NCBI GenBank assembly: GCA_020622165.1
Contig: JACNMN010000004.1
Span: 186,001 to 250,000, forward strand
Direction: 5' to 3'
DNA length: 64,000 bases
Origin: Boseongicola sp. H5
Lineage (GTDB): Bacteria > Pseudomonadota > Alphaproteobacteria > Rhodobacterales > Rhodobacteraceae
Shown: in pieces, positions 10,079 to 19,172 of the stretch
Numbering within the stretch: position 1 is the stretch's first letter
Layout: each line of letters opens with the position of its first letter
Notes under the pieces: generated by a model
Databases searched by the model: none
What the model saw: the letters and a program-made list of their open reading frames with translations, nothing else
Told to the model about the DNA's origin: nothing
Made by a program: the position numbers and the translations under genes

Positions 10079-11411
10079 TCGTCAGGCCTTCGACCAGCAG
10101 CGACGGGACAACCCGCGACAGATGGGTGCGGGCATCATTGGCGGGCACGATCGTGCGCAGCATGTTGCGCAGGTTGCCTGCGACGGTGCATTCATTGACC
10201 GGATAGGCGATCTGCCCCTTTTCGACCCAGAACCCGGACGCCCCCCTGGAATAATCGCCGGTCGTCGGGTTGATCGAAGCGCCGATCATCGAGGTGATGA
10301 GAAGCCCGGTGCCCATCTGCGCCAGCAGATCCTCCCGGCTCAGATCGCCCTGCGTCAGCGCGATATTGGTGACCGACGGCGATGGCGGCGCCGAGGTGCC
10401 ACGCGCCGCGTTGGCGGTGGAGGTCATGTTCAGCTTGCGCGCGGTGGCAAGATCCAGCGTCCAGCCGGTGAGCACACCGTCGGCCACGATCTCGCGCCGC
10501 GCGGTCGGCAGTCCCTCGCCATCGAACGGGCGGGAGCCGGTCACCCGCGGGCGATGCGGGTCTTCGACGATCGACAGGCCCCTGGGCAGCACATCCTGAC
10601 CCAGTGCATCGCGAAGCCAGGATCCGCCGCGCGCGATGGCACTGCCATTGGATGCCTGCAGAAGATGCCCGACAAGCGAGGAGGAAATCCGTTCGTCATA
10701 GAGGACCGGAAAGGCGCCGGTGGGCGGTTTGCGGGCCCCGGCGCGGGCGATCGTGCGTTGCGCGGCAAGGCGCCCGACCTCTTCGGGTGCCATCATGTCT
10801 TCGGCATGGCTGCGGCCTTCGCCGTAATAGTCCCGCTCCATCCCGGTGCCTTTGCCGGTGATCGCCACACAGCTCAGGCCGTGATCGGTGCGCCCGTAGC
10901 CGCCCGAAAACCCGTTCGTAGCCGCCAGATGAACCCGGCGCTGGCCATAGGCGGCGGTTGTCGCCTGAACCTGGGAGATGCCGGGGACGGACAGTGCCGC
11001 CGCCTCTGCCCTGAGGGCCGCGTCTTCAAGGGCTGCGGGTTCGGGTTCCGGGGTGGGATCTACCAGGTCGAGCACTTCCGCGTCCCATCGGGTGGCGAGT
11101 TGCGCCGGATCGGCCAGCCCGATGGTGGGATCCTCGGGCGCGAGACGGGCCATGGCGACCGCGCGGTCGGCCATTTCAGAGAGCGTGGCGGGGTTGATGT
11201 CCGACGCGGAAACACAGGCCTGTCGCGCCCCGACCATGACGCGCAGCCCGATCTCGACCCCTTCGGACCGTTCGGCCTGTTCCAGCTTGCCGTTCAGAAC
11301 CCCGATGGAGACCGACGTGCCATCCACCGCAATCGCATCGGCGGCATCGGCCCCGGCCCTCTTGGCGGCGGCCAGCAGGTCGGCTGTCAGATCGGAAAGG
11401 GATCGGGTCAT
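10065..11411 (-). CDS. pmbA: TldD/PmbA family protein (PmbA/TldE type)
   Basis: PmbA (TldE) forms a heterodimeric protease with TldD that trims unfolded peptides, including microcin precursors and CcdA. The 448-residue protein lacks the HExxxH zinc motif of TldD, as expected for the non-catalytic partner. Family signatures are ADAIAVDGTSVSIGVLNGK at the N terminus and SRGASGFWVEKG near the C terminus. The partner tldD is not in this window. It is the first gene of the pmbA-cysQ-DUF4170-waaA-lpxK run on the minus strand; a terminator separates it from the DUF2125 gene upstream. Confidence 0.9.
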   Translation of the reverse strand: MTRSLSDLTADLLAAAKRAGADAADAIAVDGTSVSIGVLNGKLEQAERSEGVEIGLRVMVGARQACVSASDINPATLSEMADRAVAMARLAPEDPTIGLADPAQLATRWDAEVLDLVDPTPEPEPAALEDAALRAEAAALSVPGISQVQATTAAYGQRRVHLAATNGFSGGYGRTDHGLSCVAITGKGTGMERDYYGEGRSHAEDMMAPEEVGRLAAQRTIARAGARKPPTGAFPVLYDERISSSLVGHLLQASNGSAIARGGSWLRDALGQDVLPRGLSIVEDPHRPRVTGSRPFDGEGLPTARREIVADGVLTGWTLDLATARKLNMTSTANAARGTSAPPSPSVTNIALTQGDLSREDLLAQMGTGLLITSMIGASINPTTGDYSRGASGFWVEKGQIAYPVNECTVAGNLRNMLRTIVPANDARTHLSRVVPSLLVEGLTIAGA

Positions 11412-11497
11412 GTCGGATTTGTCCTGAAGGCGCGCGCGGCGCTGTTGCCATGTGACCTAGAGCCGGGTGGCCGGCGGTGCAAGACCGGGCAAAGCGA

Positions 11498-11532
11498 AAC
11501 CGCCCGGCGCTCGGGGACGGCGCCGGGCGGTT
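11498..11532 (-). terminator. Strong inverted repeat between the DUF2125 gene and pmbA
   Basis: A perfect 13-base inverted repeat: AACCGCCCGGCGC at 11498-11510 pairs with GCGCCGGGCGGTT at 11520-11532 around a nine-base loop. Read on the minus strand it follows the DUF2125 stop by about 20 bases and is followed by a short, interrupted T tract. It most likely terminates the DUF2125 transcript. Confidence 0.7.
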
Positions 11533-11551
11533 CGATCACTGGCAGAGCCCG

Positions 11552-13057
11552 CTATTGCAGCGGAATGCCGTTGGCGGTGATGCCGCCGCCGGGCTGGAAT
11601 TCGATCGTGGTTTCCAGCGTGTCCGCGGTCGGGCCGGGGCGGGCGAACATGCCCGACATGCCCCGCACCATGGCGGCCTGCGGCTCCGGCAGGAGCCCGG
11701 CAGAGGTCAGACGGTCCAGCAGCGCATTGAGCCCGGCGGCGCGCAGATCGATTGTGCCAACCGGCATGGGCACCATCTGGCCGGGCGCGAACTCAAGATC
11801 GCCTTCCCCTTCCAGAGAGGCACCCGCAGCGTTGATCTGCAGGTCGTTGAGCGTAACCTCGCGCAGCTCTCCCGGAGGGCCCTGAAACGCGGCTGGATCG
11901 CCTGCCAGCAGATTGACGAGCATCTGAACCTTGCCGGTGATGTCGACGATCAGGGTCGCCGGGTCGCGCGGGATCGCCTGGCCCGGGTCGACCATGCTCC
12001 AAAGCGCCTCATTCACCTCAAGCCCCCGGTAATCCAGCCTGAGCGCCATGTCGGAGGGCTCATCCTCGGGCATCAGAGGCAGCGTGAAGAGGAACCCGGT
12101 GGAGTCCGCGCTGATCTCGATCGGTGCCGGAAACCCGTTCGTCAGAATGGCCGCGTCGACATTCACGGCCGACAGATCATAGGTCAGCCCACCTTCGGTA
12201 AGCTCCACCCCCATCTCGCCGCCTTCATTGGCGAAGGACATGTTGAAGCTGCTTCCGGCTTCATCGACGGTCATCTCGTAACTCAGCCGTTCGTATTCCA
12301 GATCGCTCAGGAGGGAAAAATTCTCCGGAACGGAGGTGCTATCGGACATCTGCGATATGAACGCCAACGCGAACATGCTGCCGGAACCGGTCGATGTCAT
12401 CGGGCCCATGTTGAAGCTGAGCTTGAACCCGCCATCCTGGCCGTTCGGCGCGGCGGCATCGATCGTGCCCGACATGCCCGAGAAACTGCTGGTGGAGGTG
12501 ATCTCCGTCGTCTCGACCGTATCGCCGGTGAGCATGTACTGGCCCGCGAAATCCGTGATGGTGGCGGCGATATTCATATCTCCCGCCGGCTCGCCATCGA
12601 CAGTCATCTGTTCGCTGCTGATCGTTATGCTGTCGGCGTCATACTGATAGTCGCGCGCCCCGGCATCTCCGGACACGGTGATGTTCAGACCCTGATGGCG
12701 CACATCCATGTCAATGCGGACTGCCGGTCCGTCCTCGATCTGGCTTACGCTCGTGATGCGGACGGGGTCGGACATTTCGACGCTCAGCGTGCCATCGGCG
12801 TTTTCGTTGAGCGTGATCTCGTCGACCTGCACGGTCGATGTGCTCCCGCCCTGATCCGCCAGCACGGTCATGCCGCTGATCCGAAGACCGGTATCGGTAT
12901 CCGTGACGGACGCGGCGGAGAGGGTTTGACCGACTGCGGCGCCTTGCGCCTGCCATTCGTCCCAGAGCTCTTGGGCGTCGACATCGGCCAGCGCAGGGGC
13001 TGCCGCGAGAAGCGCAATGGTGGAAAGACTTAGGGAAAAGGTTTTCAGCTTTGACAT
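11552..13057 (-). CDS. DUF2125 secreted protein
   Basis: A 501-residue acidic protein with a clear Sec signal peptide ending near ALADVDA (about residue 25). The mature part is rich in beta-strand patterns and contains repeated stretches of the kind LRLDYRGLEV and VDITGKVQML that match DUF2125, a family of alphaproteobacterial envelope proteins resembling the translocation/assembly or lipid-transfer beta-fold group. A role in the periplasm or outer membrane is likely; no enzyme motif is visible. The gene is divergent from the SDR gene and has its own terminator. Confidence 0.72.
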   Translation of the reverse strand: MSKLKTFSLSLSTIALLAAAPALADVDAQELWDEWQAQGAAVGQTLSAASVTDTDTGLRISGMTVLADQGGSTSTVQVDEITLNENADGTLSVEMSDPVRITSVSQIEDGPAVRIDMDVRHQGLNITVSGDAGARDYQYDADSITISSEQMTVDGEPAGDMNIAATITDFAGQYMLTGDTVETTEITSTSSFSGMSGTIDAAAPNGQDGGFKLSFNMGPMTSTGSGSMFALAFISQMSDSTSVPENFSLLSDLEYERLSYEMTVDEAGSSFNMSFANEGGEMGVELTEGGLTYDLSAVNVDAAILTNGFPAPIEISADSTGFLFTLPLMPEDEPSDMALRLDYRGLEVNEALWSMVDPGQAIPRDPATLIVDITGKVQMLVNLLAGDPAAFQGPPGELREVTLNDLQINAAGASLEGEGDLEFAPGQMVPMPVGTIDLRAAGLNALLDRLTSAGLLPEPQAAMVRGMSGMFARPGPTADTLETTIEFQPGGGITANGIPLQ

Positions 13058-13166
13058 AACGACCTACCAAGGGTGAATTGCATCATGCGATGTTCGGACG
13101 CGCGTCTGACAGGGTCAAGAGCCGATTGGGCCGATGGTCCGGCGGAGGTCAAGCAAAAGGGGCGAC

Positions 13167-13922
13167 ATGGGTATGCCAGGCGGAAAAACGGTGATGATTA
13201 CAGGGGCAAGCCGCGGTATCGGCGCGGCCGCGGCACGGGCATTTGCCGCCGAGGGCGCAAATGTCGTCCTGTTGGCACGGTCGCAGGAAGCCATTGCCGA
13301 TCTGGCCGGCGAGATCGGCGATGCCGCGCTTGCGGTGCCTTGCGACGTCAGCCGCTACTGGGAGGTCGAGGCCGCGATTGCCGCCGCCGAGGAGACCTTT
13401 GGCGGGCTGGACGTGCTGATCAACAATGCCGGGGTGATCGAGCCGATCTCCCATCTTGTGAATGCTGATCCGGAGGCGTGGTCCCATGTGATCGACATCA
13501 ATCTGAAGGGCGTTTTCAACGGGATGCGCGCGGCGATGCCAGGGATGGTCGCCCGCGGTGGCGGCACGATCATCACCATCAGCTCCGGTGCGGCGCATAA
13601 CGCGCTGGAGGGATGGAGCCATTACTGCACGTCCAAGGCGGGTGCCGCGATGCTGACCATGTGCCTGCACAAGGAGGCGGCCGATCAGGGTATTCGCGCG
13701 ATGGGTCTGTCACCGGGCACCGTGGCGACGCAGATGCAGCGCGAGATCAAGTCCAGCGGCCTGAACCCGGTCAGCCAGCTGGAGTGGTCGGACCATATCC
13801 CGCCCGATTGGCCGGCCCGGGCGCTTGTCTGGATGTGCGGGGCCGAGGCGGATGATCTTCTGGGCACCGAGCTGTCGCTGCGCGACGAAGACCTGCGCGC
13901 CCGGATCGGCCTGACGGCATGA
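13167..13922 (+). CDS. Short-chain dehydrogenase/reductase (SDR)
   Basis: A classical 251-residue SDR: the NAD(P)-binding TGASRGIG at 12-19, the NNAG motif near 89-92, and the catalytic Ser (TISSGAA) and YCTSK (Tyr-x3-Lys) pair. The frame is open from 13134, but ATG 13167, preceded by AAAAGGGG, is the better start. Substrate is not predictable. The stop overlaps the start of the crotonase-family gene (ATGA at 13919-13922), so the two enzymes probably serve one fatty-acid or aromatic acyl pathway. Confidence 0.88.
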   Translation: MGMPGGKTVMITGASRGIGAAAARAFAAEGANVVLLARSQEAIADLAGEIGDAALAVPCDVSRYWEVEAAIAAAEETFGGLDVLINNAGVIEPISHLVNADPEAWSHVIDINLKGVFNGMRAAMPGMVARGGGTIITISSGAAHNALEGWSHYCTSKAGAAMLTMCLHKEAADQGIRAMGLSPGTVATQMQREIKSSGLNPVSQLEWSDHIPPDWPARALVWMCGAEADDLLGTELSLRDEDLRARIGLTA

Positions 13923-14539
13923 TCGACCTGATCCGCGAGGGTGGCTTGTGGCTGGTGACGCTGAACCGCCCCGACAAGGCCAACTCGCTGACCGAGGACA
14001 TGCTGCGTCATCTGGCGGAGATCGCGGAGGAGGCAGGGCAGGATCCGTCGGTGCGCGCGTTGGTTCTGACCGGTGCGGGTGACCGGGTTTTCAGCGCGGG
14101 CGCGGATCTGGAGGCTGCGAAGGCGGGCCTCGCGACCTCGCCCGCGTGGGAACGGCTTTCCGGCGCCATCGCGGATCTGCCCTGCCTGACCATCGCGGCC
14201 CTGAACGGGACGCTGGCGGGCGGCGCCTTCGGCATGGTGCTGGCCTGCGACCTGCGGATCGCCGTGCCCGAGGCCCGGTTTTTCTATCCCGTGGCGAAGC
14301 TGGGTTTTCTGCCGCAGCCGTCCGACCCGGCGCGGATGGCGGCGCTGATCGGGCCTGCGCGCACGAAACTGGTTTTGCTGGCAGGCCAGAAGCTGACCGG
14401 GCAGGAGGCTCTGCACTTCGGATTGATCGACCGGCTTGTCCTGCGCGACGGGCTGTTGGCGATGGCGCGGGATCTGGCGGCGGATGCGCTGGCGGGCGAT
14501 GCCGAAACGCTGCGGGGCATCAAGCGGCTTTGCCGGTAG
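13919..14539 (+). CDS. Crotonase (enoyl-CoA hydratase/isomerase) family protein, short and atypical
   Basis: At 206 residues this is shorter than the usual 255-260 of enoyl-CoA hydratases. The CoA-binding and oxyanion-hole segments are present (FSAGADLEAA near 58-67 and LNGTLAGGAFGMVLACDLRIA split over about 95-115). The Pro-Glu that supplies one catalytic glutamate in true hydratases reads Pro-Val here (YPVAKLGFLP), and the second Glu position also seems to be replaced. A hydratase reaction is therefore doubtful; an isomerase, hydrolase or non-catalytic role is possible. It is translationally coupled to the SDR gene. Confidence 0.8.
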   Translation: MIDLIREGGLWLVTLNRPDKANSLTEDMLRHLAEIAEEAGQDPSVRALVLTGAGDRVFSAGADLEAAKAGLATSPAWERLSGAIADLPCLTIAALNGTLAGGAFGMVLACDLRIAVPEARFFYPVAKLGFLPQPSDPARMAALIGPARTKLVLLAGQKLTGQEALHFGLIDRLVLRDGLLAMARDLAADALAGDAETLRGIKRLCR

Positions 14540-14564
14540 CGGGCGGGGCTTTCGGCCCCCCGCT
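14538..14564. terminator. GC-rich hairpin between convergent genes
   Basis: AGCGGG (14538-14543) pairs with CCCGCT (14559-14564), extended inward by GGGGC/GCCCC around a short loop. It sits exactly between the convergent crotonase and HNH genes, starting in the crotonase stop codon. Neither strand has a proper T tract, so termination is only a suggestion. Confidence 0.35.
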
Positions 14565-14566
14565 CG

Positions 14567-14875
14567 TCACCGCGTTTTCCACGCGCGGCGCCCGCCCGGC
14601 GTTTTGGAGTGAAAAGCGGGCGGGCGTTTGCGAACCCATGCGATGAACCCGGCCAGCCGCGGATGGATTTTCAACGCCTCCACCGTATTGAAATCGCGCG
14701 CCAGCTCCGCCTCGCTGAGGGTCGCGTGGATCTCGTTGTGGCAAATCTGATGCAGGCGCACGGTCGGCCCGCCCTTGCCGCCCCGCAAGCGCGGGATCAG
14801 GTGGTGAAGGCTTTGCCGGGCCTCCTTCGGGATCGCCCGGTCGCATAGGGGGCAAATGGGCTCGTCGGTCTTCAT
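14567..14875 (-). CDS. Small HNH endonuclease-like protein
   Basis: A 102-residue protein with a CPLC pair at residues 8-11, then LHHLIPRLRGGKG and LHQICHNEIHATL. These are the two halves of an HNH (beta-beta-alpha metal) nuclease motif: His-His at the first part, Asn-x-x-His at the second, with the single CxxC and the second cysteine of QICH possibly holding structural zinc. Free-standing HNH proteins of this size are common in alphaproteobacteria, but their targets are unknown. It is not part of a visible phage or restriction locus. Confidence 0.75.
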   Translation of the reverse strand: MKTDEPICPLCDRAIPKEARQSLHHLIPRLRGGKGGPTVRLHQICHNEIHATLSEAELARDFNTVEALKIHPRLAGFIAWVRKRPPAFHSKTPGGRRAWKTR

Positions 14876-14944
14876 CCAGCTTGTCCTCGGCGGTATTGCC
14901 AGCCATTAGAATGGCCTGAGACATGCGTGGGGCAAGACATCGCC

Positions 14945-16270
14945 ATGGAAAACCAGCCGGAAATCGTCGAACAGGCGCTTGAATTCGCCCGGGAAACCCT
15001 TGAATTGGCGCTTGGCTGGCTGACCAGCCCCGCGGCCTGGTCGCAATTCGCGCTGCTGGTCGTCGCGTTTCTGCTGGCTCTCCTGCTGACCCGTCGTATG
15101 GCGCCCGCGCTGAAACGGCTGCTGAGCCCGGCCGAGGGCAGCGAGACGCTGCTGTCGCAGACGCGGCGATTTCTGGCCCGGTTCGTTCCGCTTCTCCTGC
15201 CGCTTCTGGCCTACGGGCTCACGGCGGTGGGAGAATCGATCGTCGTCTCCCTTTTCGACAGCGGTGCCGTGATCGCCTTTGGCAAACGGGTTTTTCTGTT
15301 TCTGGCCGCGCGCATTCTGGTCCGCCAGATCCTCACCGATCCGTTCCTGAAAACACTCGGGCGCTACGTGCTGATCCCGGTTGCCGCGCTCTATGCACTG
15401 GGTCTTCTGGACGATGTGACGCTTGCCTTGTCCGAAATGGAGGTTTCGCTTGGCAATATCTCCTTCTCGCTGATCGCACTGATCCGCGGCGTCATCGCGG
15501 GCAGCCTGCTGTTCTGGCTGGGCAGCTGGTCCACCCGGCACAGCGCCGACTACATCGCCCGGCAGGAGGAGATCCGCCCCGCCACCCGGGAACTGGCGAT
15601 CAAGACGGTCGAGATACTGGTCTTCGGCGCGGCCTTCCTGCTGCTGATGAGCATCATGGGGATCGATCTGACCACTTTGGCCGTGCTTGGCGGTGCGATT
15701 GGCGTGGGTCTCGGCTTCGGTCTGCAGAAGATCGCATCGAACTTCATCTCCGGCGTGATCCTGTTGCTGGAAGGGCAGGCGACCGTCGGCGATTACGTGG
15801 AGCTGGATGGCGGTGAACAGGGCAAGATCGTCAAGATGACCGCGCGCGCGGCGGTTCTGGAAACCTTCGATGGTCGTTGGGTCGTGGTCCCGAACGAGGA
15901 TTTCATCACCACCCGGGTCGTGAACTACTCCGACAGCGGCAGCGCGAACCGTTACGAGGCGCCGTTTTCGGTCAGCTATGACACGGATATCAACCGCGTC
16001 CCCGCAATCGTGGAGGCGGCGGTGGCAACCCATCCGGGGGTGCTCGACCTGCCTTACCCGCCCGATTGCGAACTGCGCGCCTTTGGCGAGAGCGGCGTGG
16101 AATTCTGCGTGGAGTTCTGGGTCAACGGGCTGGATGACGGCGAGAACAAATACACCTCCGATGTGTTGTTCCTGATCTGGAACGCGCTGAAAGACAACGA
16201 TATCGAGATCCCCTATCCGCACCGCGTGCTGGAATGGAAAGCCGGACAAGGGCCGACGGCCCCGGCATGA
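14945..16270 (+). CDS. MscS-family mechanosensitive ion channel
   Basis: A 441-residue membrane protein. Hydrophobic segments lie near 28-50, 80-95, 110-135 and 165-185, followed by the pore helix region (TTLAVLGGAIGVGLGFG and LQKIASNFISGVILL, about 240-280) and the beta domain with VGDYVELDGGEQGKIVKM. This is the signature of MscS channels, which release solutes during osmotic downshock. It is longer than the 286-residue E. coli MscS, with extra N-terminal helices. I prefer ATG 14945; an in-frame GTG at 14927 would add six residues. The stop overlaps the flavoprotein start. Confidence 0.88.
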   Translation: MENQPEIVEQALEFARETLELALGWLTSPAAWSQFALLVVAFLLALLLTRRMAPALKRLLSPAEGSETLLSQTRRFLARFVPLLLPLLAYGLTAVGESIVVSLFDSGAVIAFGKRVFLFLAARILVRQILTDPFLKTLGRYVLIPVAALYALGLLDDVTLALSEMEVSLGNISFSLIALIRGVIAGSLLFWLGSWSTRHSADYIARQEEIRPATRELAIKTVEILVFGAAFLLLMSIMGIDLTTLAVLGGAIGVGLGFGLQKIASNFISGVILLLEGQATVGDYVELDGGEQGKIVKMTARAAVLETFDGRWVVVPNEDFITTRVVNYSDSGSANRYEAPFSVSYDTDINRVPAIVEAAVATHPGVLDLPYPPDCELRAFGESGVEFCVEFWVNGLDDGENKYTSDVLFLIWNALKDNDIEIPYPHRVLEWKAGQGPTAPA

Positions 16271-17448
16271 CCGATGCTCTGGTGATTGGCGCGGGCCCGG
16301 CCGGGTTGATGGCGGCCGAAACTCTGGCGCGGGCCGGACGACAGGTGTTGCTTGCGGAGGGAAAGCCTTCGGCAGGCCGGAAATTCCTGATGGCGGGCAA
16401 ATCGGGCCTGAACCTCACCAAGGTGGAACCGCTGCCCCGGTTCAAGGCGGCCTATCACGAGGCCGAGCCGTGGCTGGCCCCGATGCTGGACGCGTTCGGA
16501 CCCAAGCAGGTGCAGGGCTGGGCAAGCGCCCTCGGGCAGCAGCTTTTTACCGGCTCCACCGGCCGCGTGTTTCCCGTCGCCATGAAAGCCTCGCCACTGC
16601 TGCGATTCTGGATGGCGCGGATGGAGGTCGATCTGCGCCGCCGCTGGCACTGGCAGGGATGGCAGGGGGCGGGGTTCGTCTTCGACACGCCCGAAGGCCA
16701 GAAGGTACTGCATCCGAAGGTGACGGTTCTGGCGCTTGGCGGCGCAAGCTGGGCCCGGTTGGGTTCCGATGGGGCATGGGCTCCTTGGCTGGCCGGGAAA
16801 GGCGTGAAGATCGCGCCGTTCGCACCGGCCAATATGGGCTTTGACATGGATTGGTCCGCGCATATGGCCCCGCATTTCGGGATGCCGGTGAAGAACGTGG
16901 CGCTGAAAGCGGGCGAGCAGGTTCATCGGGGCGAGTTCGTGATTTCGGAGCGCGGGCTGGAAGGAGGCGGCATCTACGCCGTGTCGCGCGCCCTGCGGGA
17001 GGGCGCGGCCCTGACGCTCGATCTGGTGCCGGATCTGGGGCCGGAGGAGGTCACCGCGCGGTTGTCCCGCCCGAGGGGCAAGCAGAGCCTCGCCAATTTC
17101 CTGCGCAAGGCTCTGCGCCTGACCGGCACCCGGCTCGCGCTCCTGCAGGAGTTCGGTCGGCCACTGCCCGAGGGCCCCACGCTTGCGGCGCTGATCAAGG
17201 CCTTGCCGGTCCCGCATCAGGGCCCGCGCCCGATGGACGAAGCGATCTCGACGGCGGGCGGTGTCGCACGGTCGGCGCTGGATGAAACTCTGATGCTGCG
17301 GGCGCTGCCGGGCGTCTTCTGTGCAGGCGAAATGCTGGATTGGGAGGCGCCGACGGGCGGCTACCTGCTGACGGCATGCCTGTCCACGGGGCGGTGGGCC
17401 GGACAACATGCTGCGGATTGGAACAAGGAGCCCGCGTTACCAGGTTGA
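16267..17448 (+). CDS. HI0933/BaiN-type flavoprotein (TIGR03862-like)
   Basis: A 393-residue FAD-dependent oxidoreductase with the dinucleotide fold VIGAGPAGLMAAE at the N terminus and AEGKPSAGRKFLMAGKSGLNLT about residues 36-58, the hallmark of the HI0933/BaiN family. Near the C terminus TAGGV and FCAGEMLDWEAPTGGYLL close the FAD site. The substrate is unknown. The frame extends upstream of 16267 but that part lies inside the MscS gene; ATG 16267 overlaps the previous stop (ATGA), indicating coupling. Confidence 0.85.
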   Translation: MTDALVIGAGPAGLMAAETLARAGRQVLLAEGKPSAGRKFLMAGKSGLNLTKVEPLPRFKAAYHEAEPWLAPMLDAFGPKQVQGWASALGQQLFTGSTGRVFPVAMKASPLLRFWMARMEVDLRRRWHWQGWQGAGFVFDTPEGQKVLHPKVTVLALGGASWARLGSDGAWAPWLAGKGVKIAPFAPANMGFDMDWSAHMAPHFGMPVKNVALKAGEQVHRGEFVISERGLEGGGIYAVSRALREGAALTLDLVPDLGPEEVTARLSRPRGKQSLANFLRKALRLTGTRLALLQEFGRPLPEGPTLAALIKALPVPHQGPRPMDEAISTAGGVARSALDETLMLRALPGVFCAGEMLDWEAPTGGYLLTACLSTGRWAGQHAADWNKEPALPG

Positions 17449-17543
17449 AAACGTGGCCGGTGGAGGCGCCGCGCCGCGCGGCCTGCCAGCATCAGCGGGA
17501 ACCGGTCCGCCGGCCACAGGTCAGCGGCGGAGCCAGTGCTGTC

Positions 17544-18134
17544 TCAGGCTGCCATTGCCCGCTGAAAGGCGGGCCGTTCCCGCATCATGGTCACGAAATC
17601 ACGAAATTGCGGCTCCACGATCGGAAACTTCGCCGCCACCGCCCACCCGCCGCAATGGGCCAGCAGGATATCGGCAATCGTCATCGTGTCGCCCATCAGA
17701 AACGGCCCGTCCTCGGCCATGCGCGGGATCAGCGCCTTCTGCGACCGCTCGAATTCCCATTTCAGGCTGTCCTTGATCTCGGGCACGCGTTTGTCCTCGG
17801 GCAAGACGAAGGAATGCCGGGCAGCGGTCCAGAGCAACTGGTCGAACTCGTCGACGATGAATTGGGTCAGGCTGTCCTGCCGCGCGCGTTCGATGGTGCC
17901 GGCCGGGAAGGTCAGCGCGCCATGTTTGTCCGCCAGATAGGTCATGATCGCGACAGAATCGGTGATCGGTACACCTCCGGACACCAGAACCGGGGTTTTC
18001 CCCGCCGGATTGAAGTTGATCACCGCGTCGGACCGGGGCGGCGCGGACACATGCTCGTAGTCCAGCCCGATCTCCTCCAGCGTCCAAAGAACTCGCAGCG
18101 CGCGGCTTTTGACCCCGCCGATCACCTGATACAT
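17544..18134 (-). CDS. Glutathione S-transferase family protein
   Basis: A 196-residue GST: thioredoxin-like N-terminal half (VKSRALRVLWTLEEIGLDYE, then FNPAGKTPVLVSGG and the gamma-Glu-binding ITDSVAIMTYL) and an all-helical C-terminal half ending with the DITIADILLAH-like N-capping motif (MTIADILLAHCGGW). The start begins three bases after the holA stop, so it is probably the last gene of the leuS-lptE-holA run. Its substrate is not predictable. Confidence 0.87.
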   Translation of the reverse strand: MYQVIGGVKSRALRVLWTLEEIGLDYEHVSAPPRSDAVINFNPAGKTPVLVSGGVPITDSVAIMTYLADKHGALTFPAGTIERARQDSLTQFIVDEFDQLLWTAARHSFVLPEDKRVPEIKDSLKWEFERSQKALIPRMAEDGPFLMGDTMTIADILLAHCGGWAVAAKFPIVEPQFRDFVTMMRERPAFQRAMAA

Positions 18135-18137
18135 GGC

Positions 18138-19172
18138 CTATCCTCCCCGTTGCGCGCGCGGCATCATCGCCAGCCGGATCAATGCGCGCTCCATCAGGGC
18201 CATTTGCGGAGCCTGCTGGCTGGAGCGCAATGTCAAATCGGTCTCCACCAGAAGGCTGAGCGCGGTTTCCAGATTATGCATGCCCCAGGCATTCGCCTGC
18301 CGTGTCATTCGATCCCGACGGGGCCCGAAAATCGGTGGCCGCGCGGAGGCGATACCGGCGGAGGCGCCGTTGGGATGGCTTGCAGCACTGTGCAGCACCC
18401 GGAAATGACGCAGGGCAGCGATGCAAAGACCCACCGGCTGCACGCCCTGCCCGCCAAGCCGGGTGATTAGCGGGCCGATGGCGCCGGCCTGTGCTTCCGC
18501 CGCGGCATGAAGGATATCGTCCAGTTCGGCCTCGATCGTGGCGGGCGCGCAGGCGGCCACGTCCTCGGGTGTCACCGGGTCGGTATCGGCATATTTGTAG
18601 AGCGCCAGTTTTTCGGTCATCTGGCGGAAGTCACCGGGATCGAGCGATTGCGCGAGGCTGGTCAGATCGACCATCGCCCCGGAGGAGATGTTGAGGATAC
18701 CGGCCTTTTGCAACGTCTCTTCGATCTCGGCCCGTGTGGGCGGATCATCGTAGATGCCCGCCGCATAGGCGGTCTTGTGCCCTTCGAAAAGCTTCCGCAA
18801 GGCGGATCGCGCCGTAAGCTGCCTTGCCGTAACGATCACCTGCGCATCGCCCGGCTGCCAGTCTTCCAGCGCTGTCCTGATGGTGGGCGCAAGCCCGTCG
18901 CCCGCATCCTCGACGAAGGCTGCGCGCGGTCCGGGGAAAAAGCCCTGCGCCTTGATCGCATCGAGCAGTGCGGCCGGGTCCGACCGGAGATCTGAGGCGG
19001 GAATGCGGCTCAGGCGCATCTCCGCTTCGGCTTCCGGGCCAAGCAGCGCCTCCAGCACCTGCTGGCGCTTCAGGGCCACGCGCATGGCATCGGCACCATA
19101 GATCAGCAATCCGGTCGCATCGGGATTGGGCCGCGCGAAATAGCCCGAGGCCTCCCGCGGGGACAGTTTCAT
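18138..19172 (-). CDS. holA: DNA polymerase III subunit delta
   Basis: HolA is the clamp-loader subunit that opens the beta clamp. The 344-residue protein has the usual length and features: YGADAMRV near the N terminus (RxxFLxxYG-type start), the segment VEDAGDGLAPTI, VIVTARQLTARSALRK, and the helical collar domain at the C terminus (RLGGQGVQPVGLCIAALRHFR). It overlaps lptE by four bases (ATGA at 19169-19172), which is the common leuS-lptE-holA order in proteobacteria. Confidence 0.92.
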   Translation of the reverse strand: MKLSPREASGYFARPNPDATGLLIYGADAMRVALKRQQVLEALLGPEAEAEMRLSRIPASDLRSDPAALLDAIKAQGFFPGPRAAFVEDAGDGLAPTIRTALEDWQPGDAQVIVTARQLTARSALRKLFEGHKTAYAAGIYDDPPTRAEIEETLQKAGILNISSGAMVDLTSLAQSLDPGDFRQMTEKLALYKYADTDPVTPEDVAACAPATIEAELDDILHAAAEAQAGAIGPLITRLGGQGVQPVGLCIAALRHFRVLHSAASHPNGASAGIASARPPIFGPRRDRMTRQANAWGMHNLETALSLLVETDLTLRSSQQAPQMALMERALIRLAMMPRAQRGG

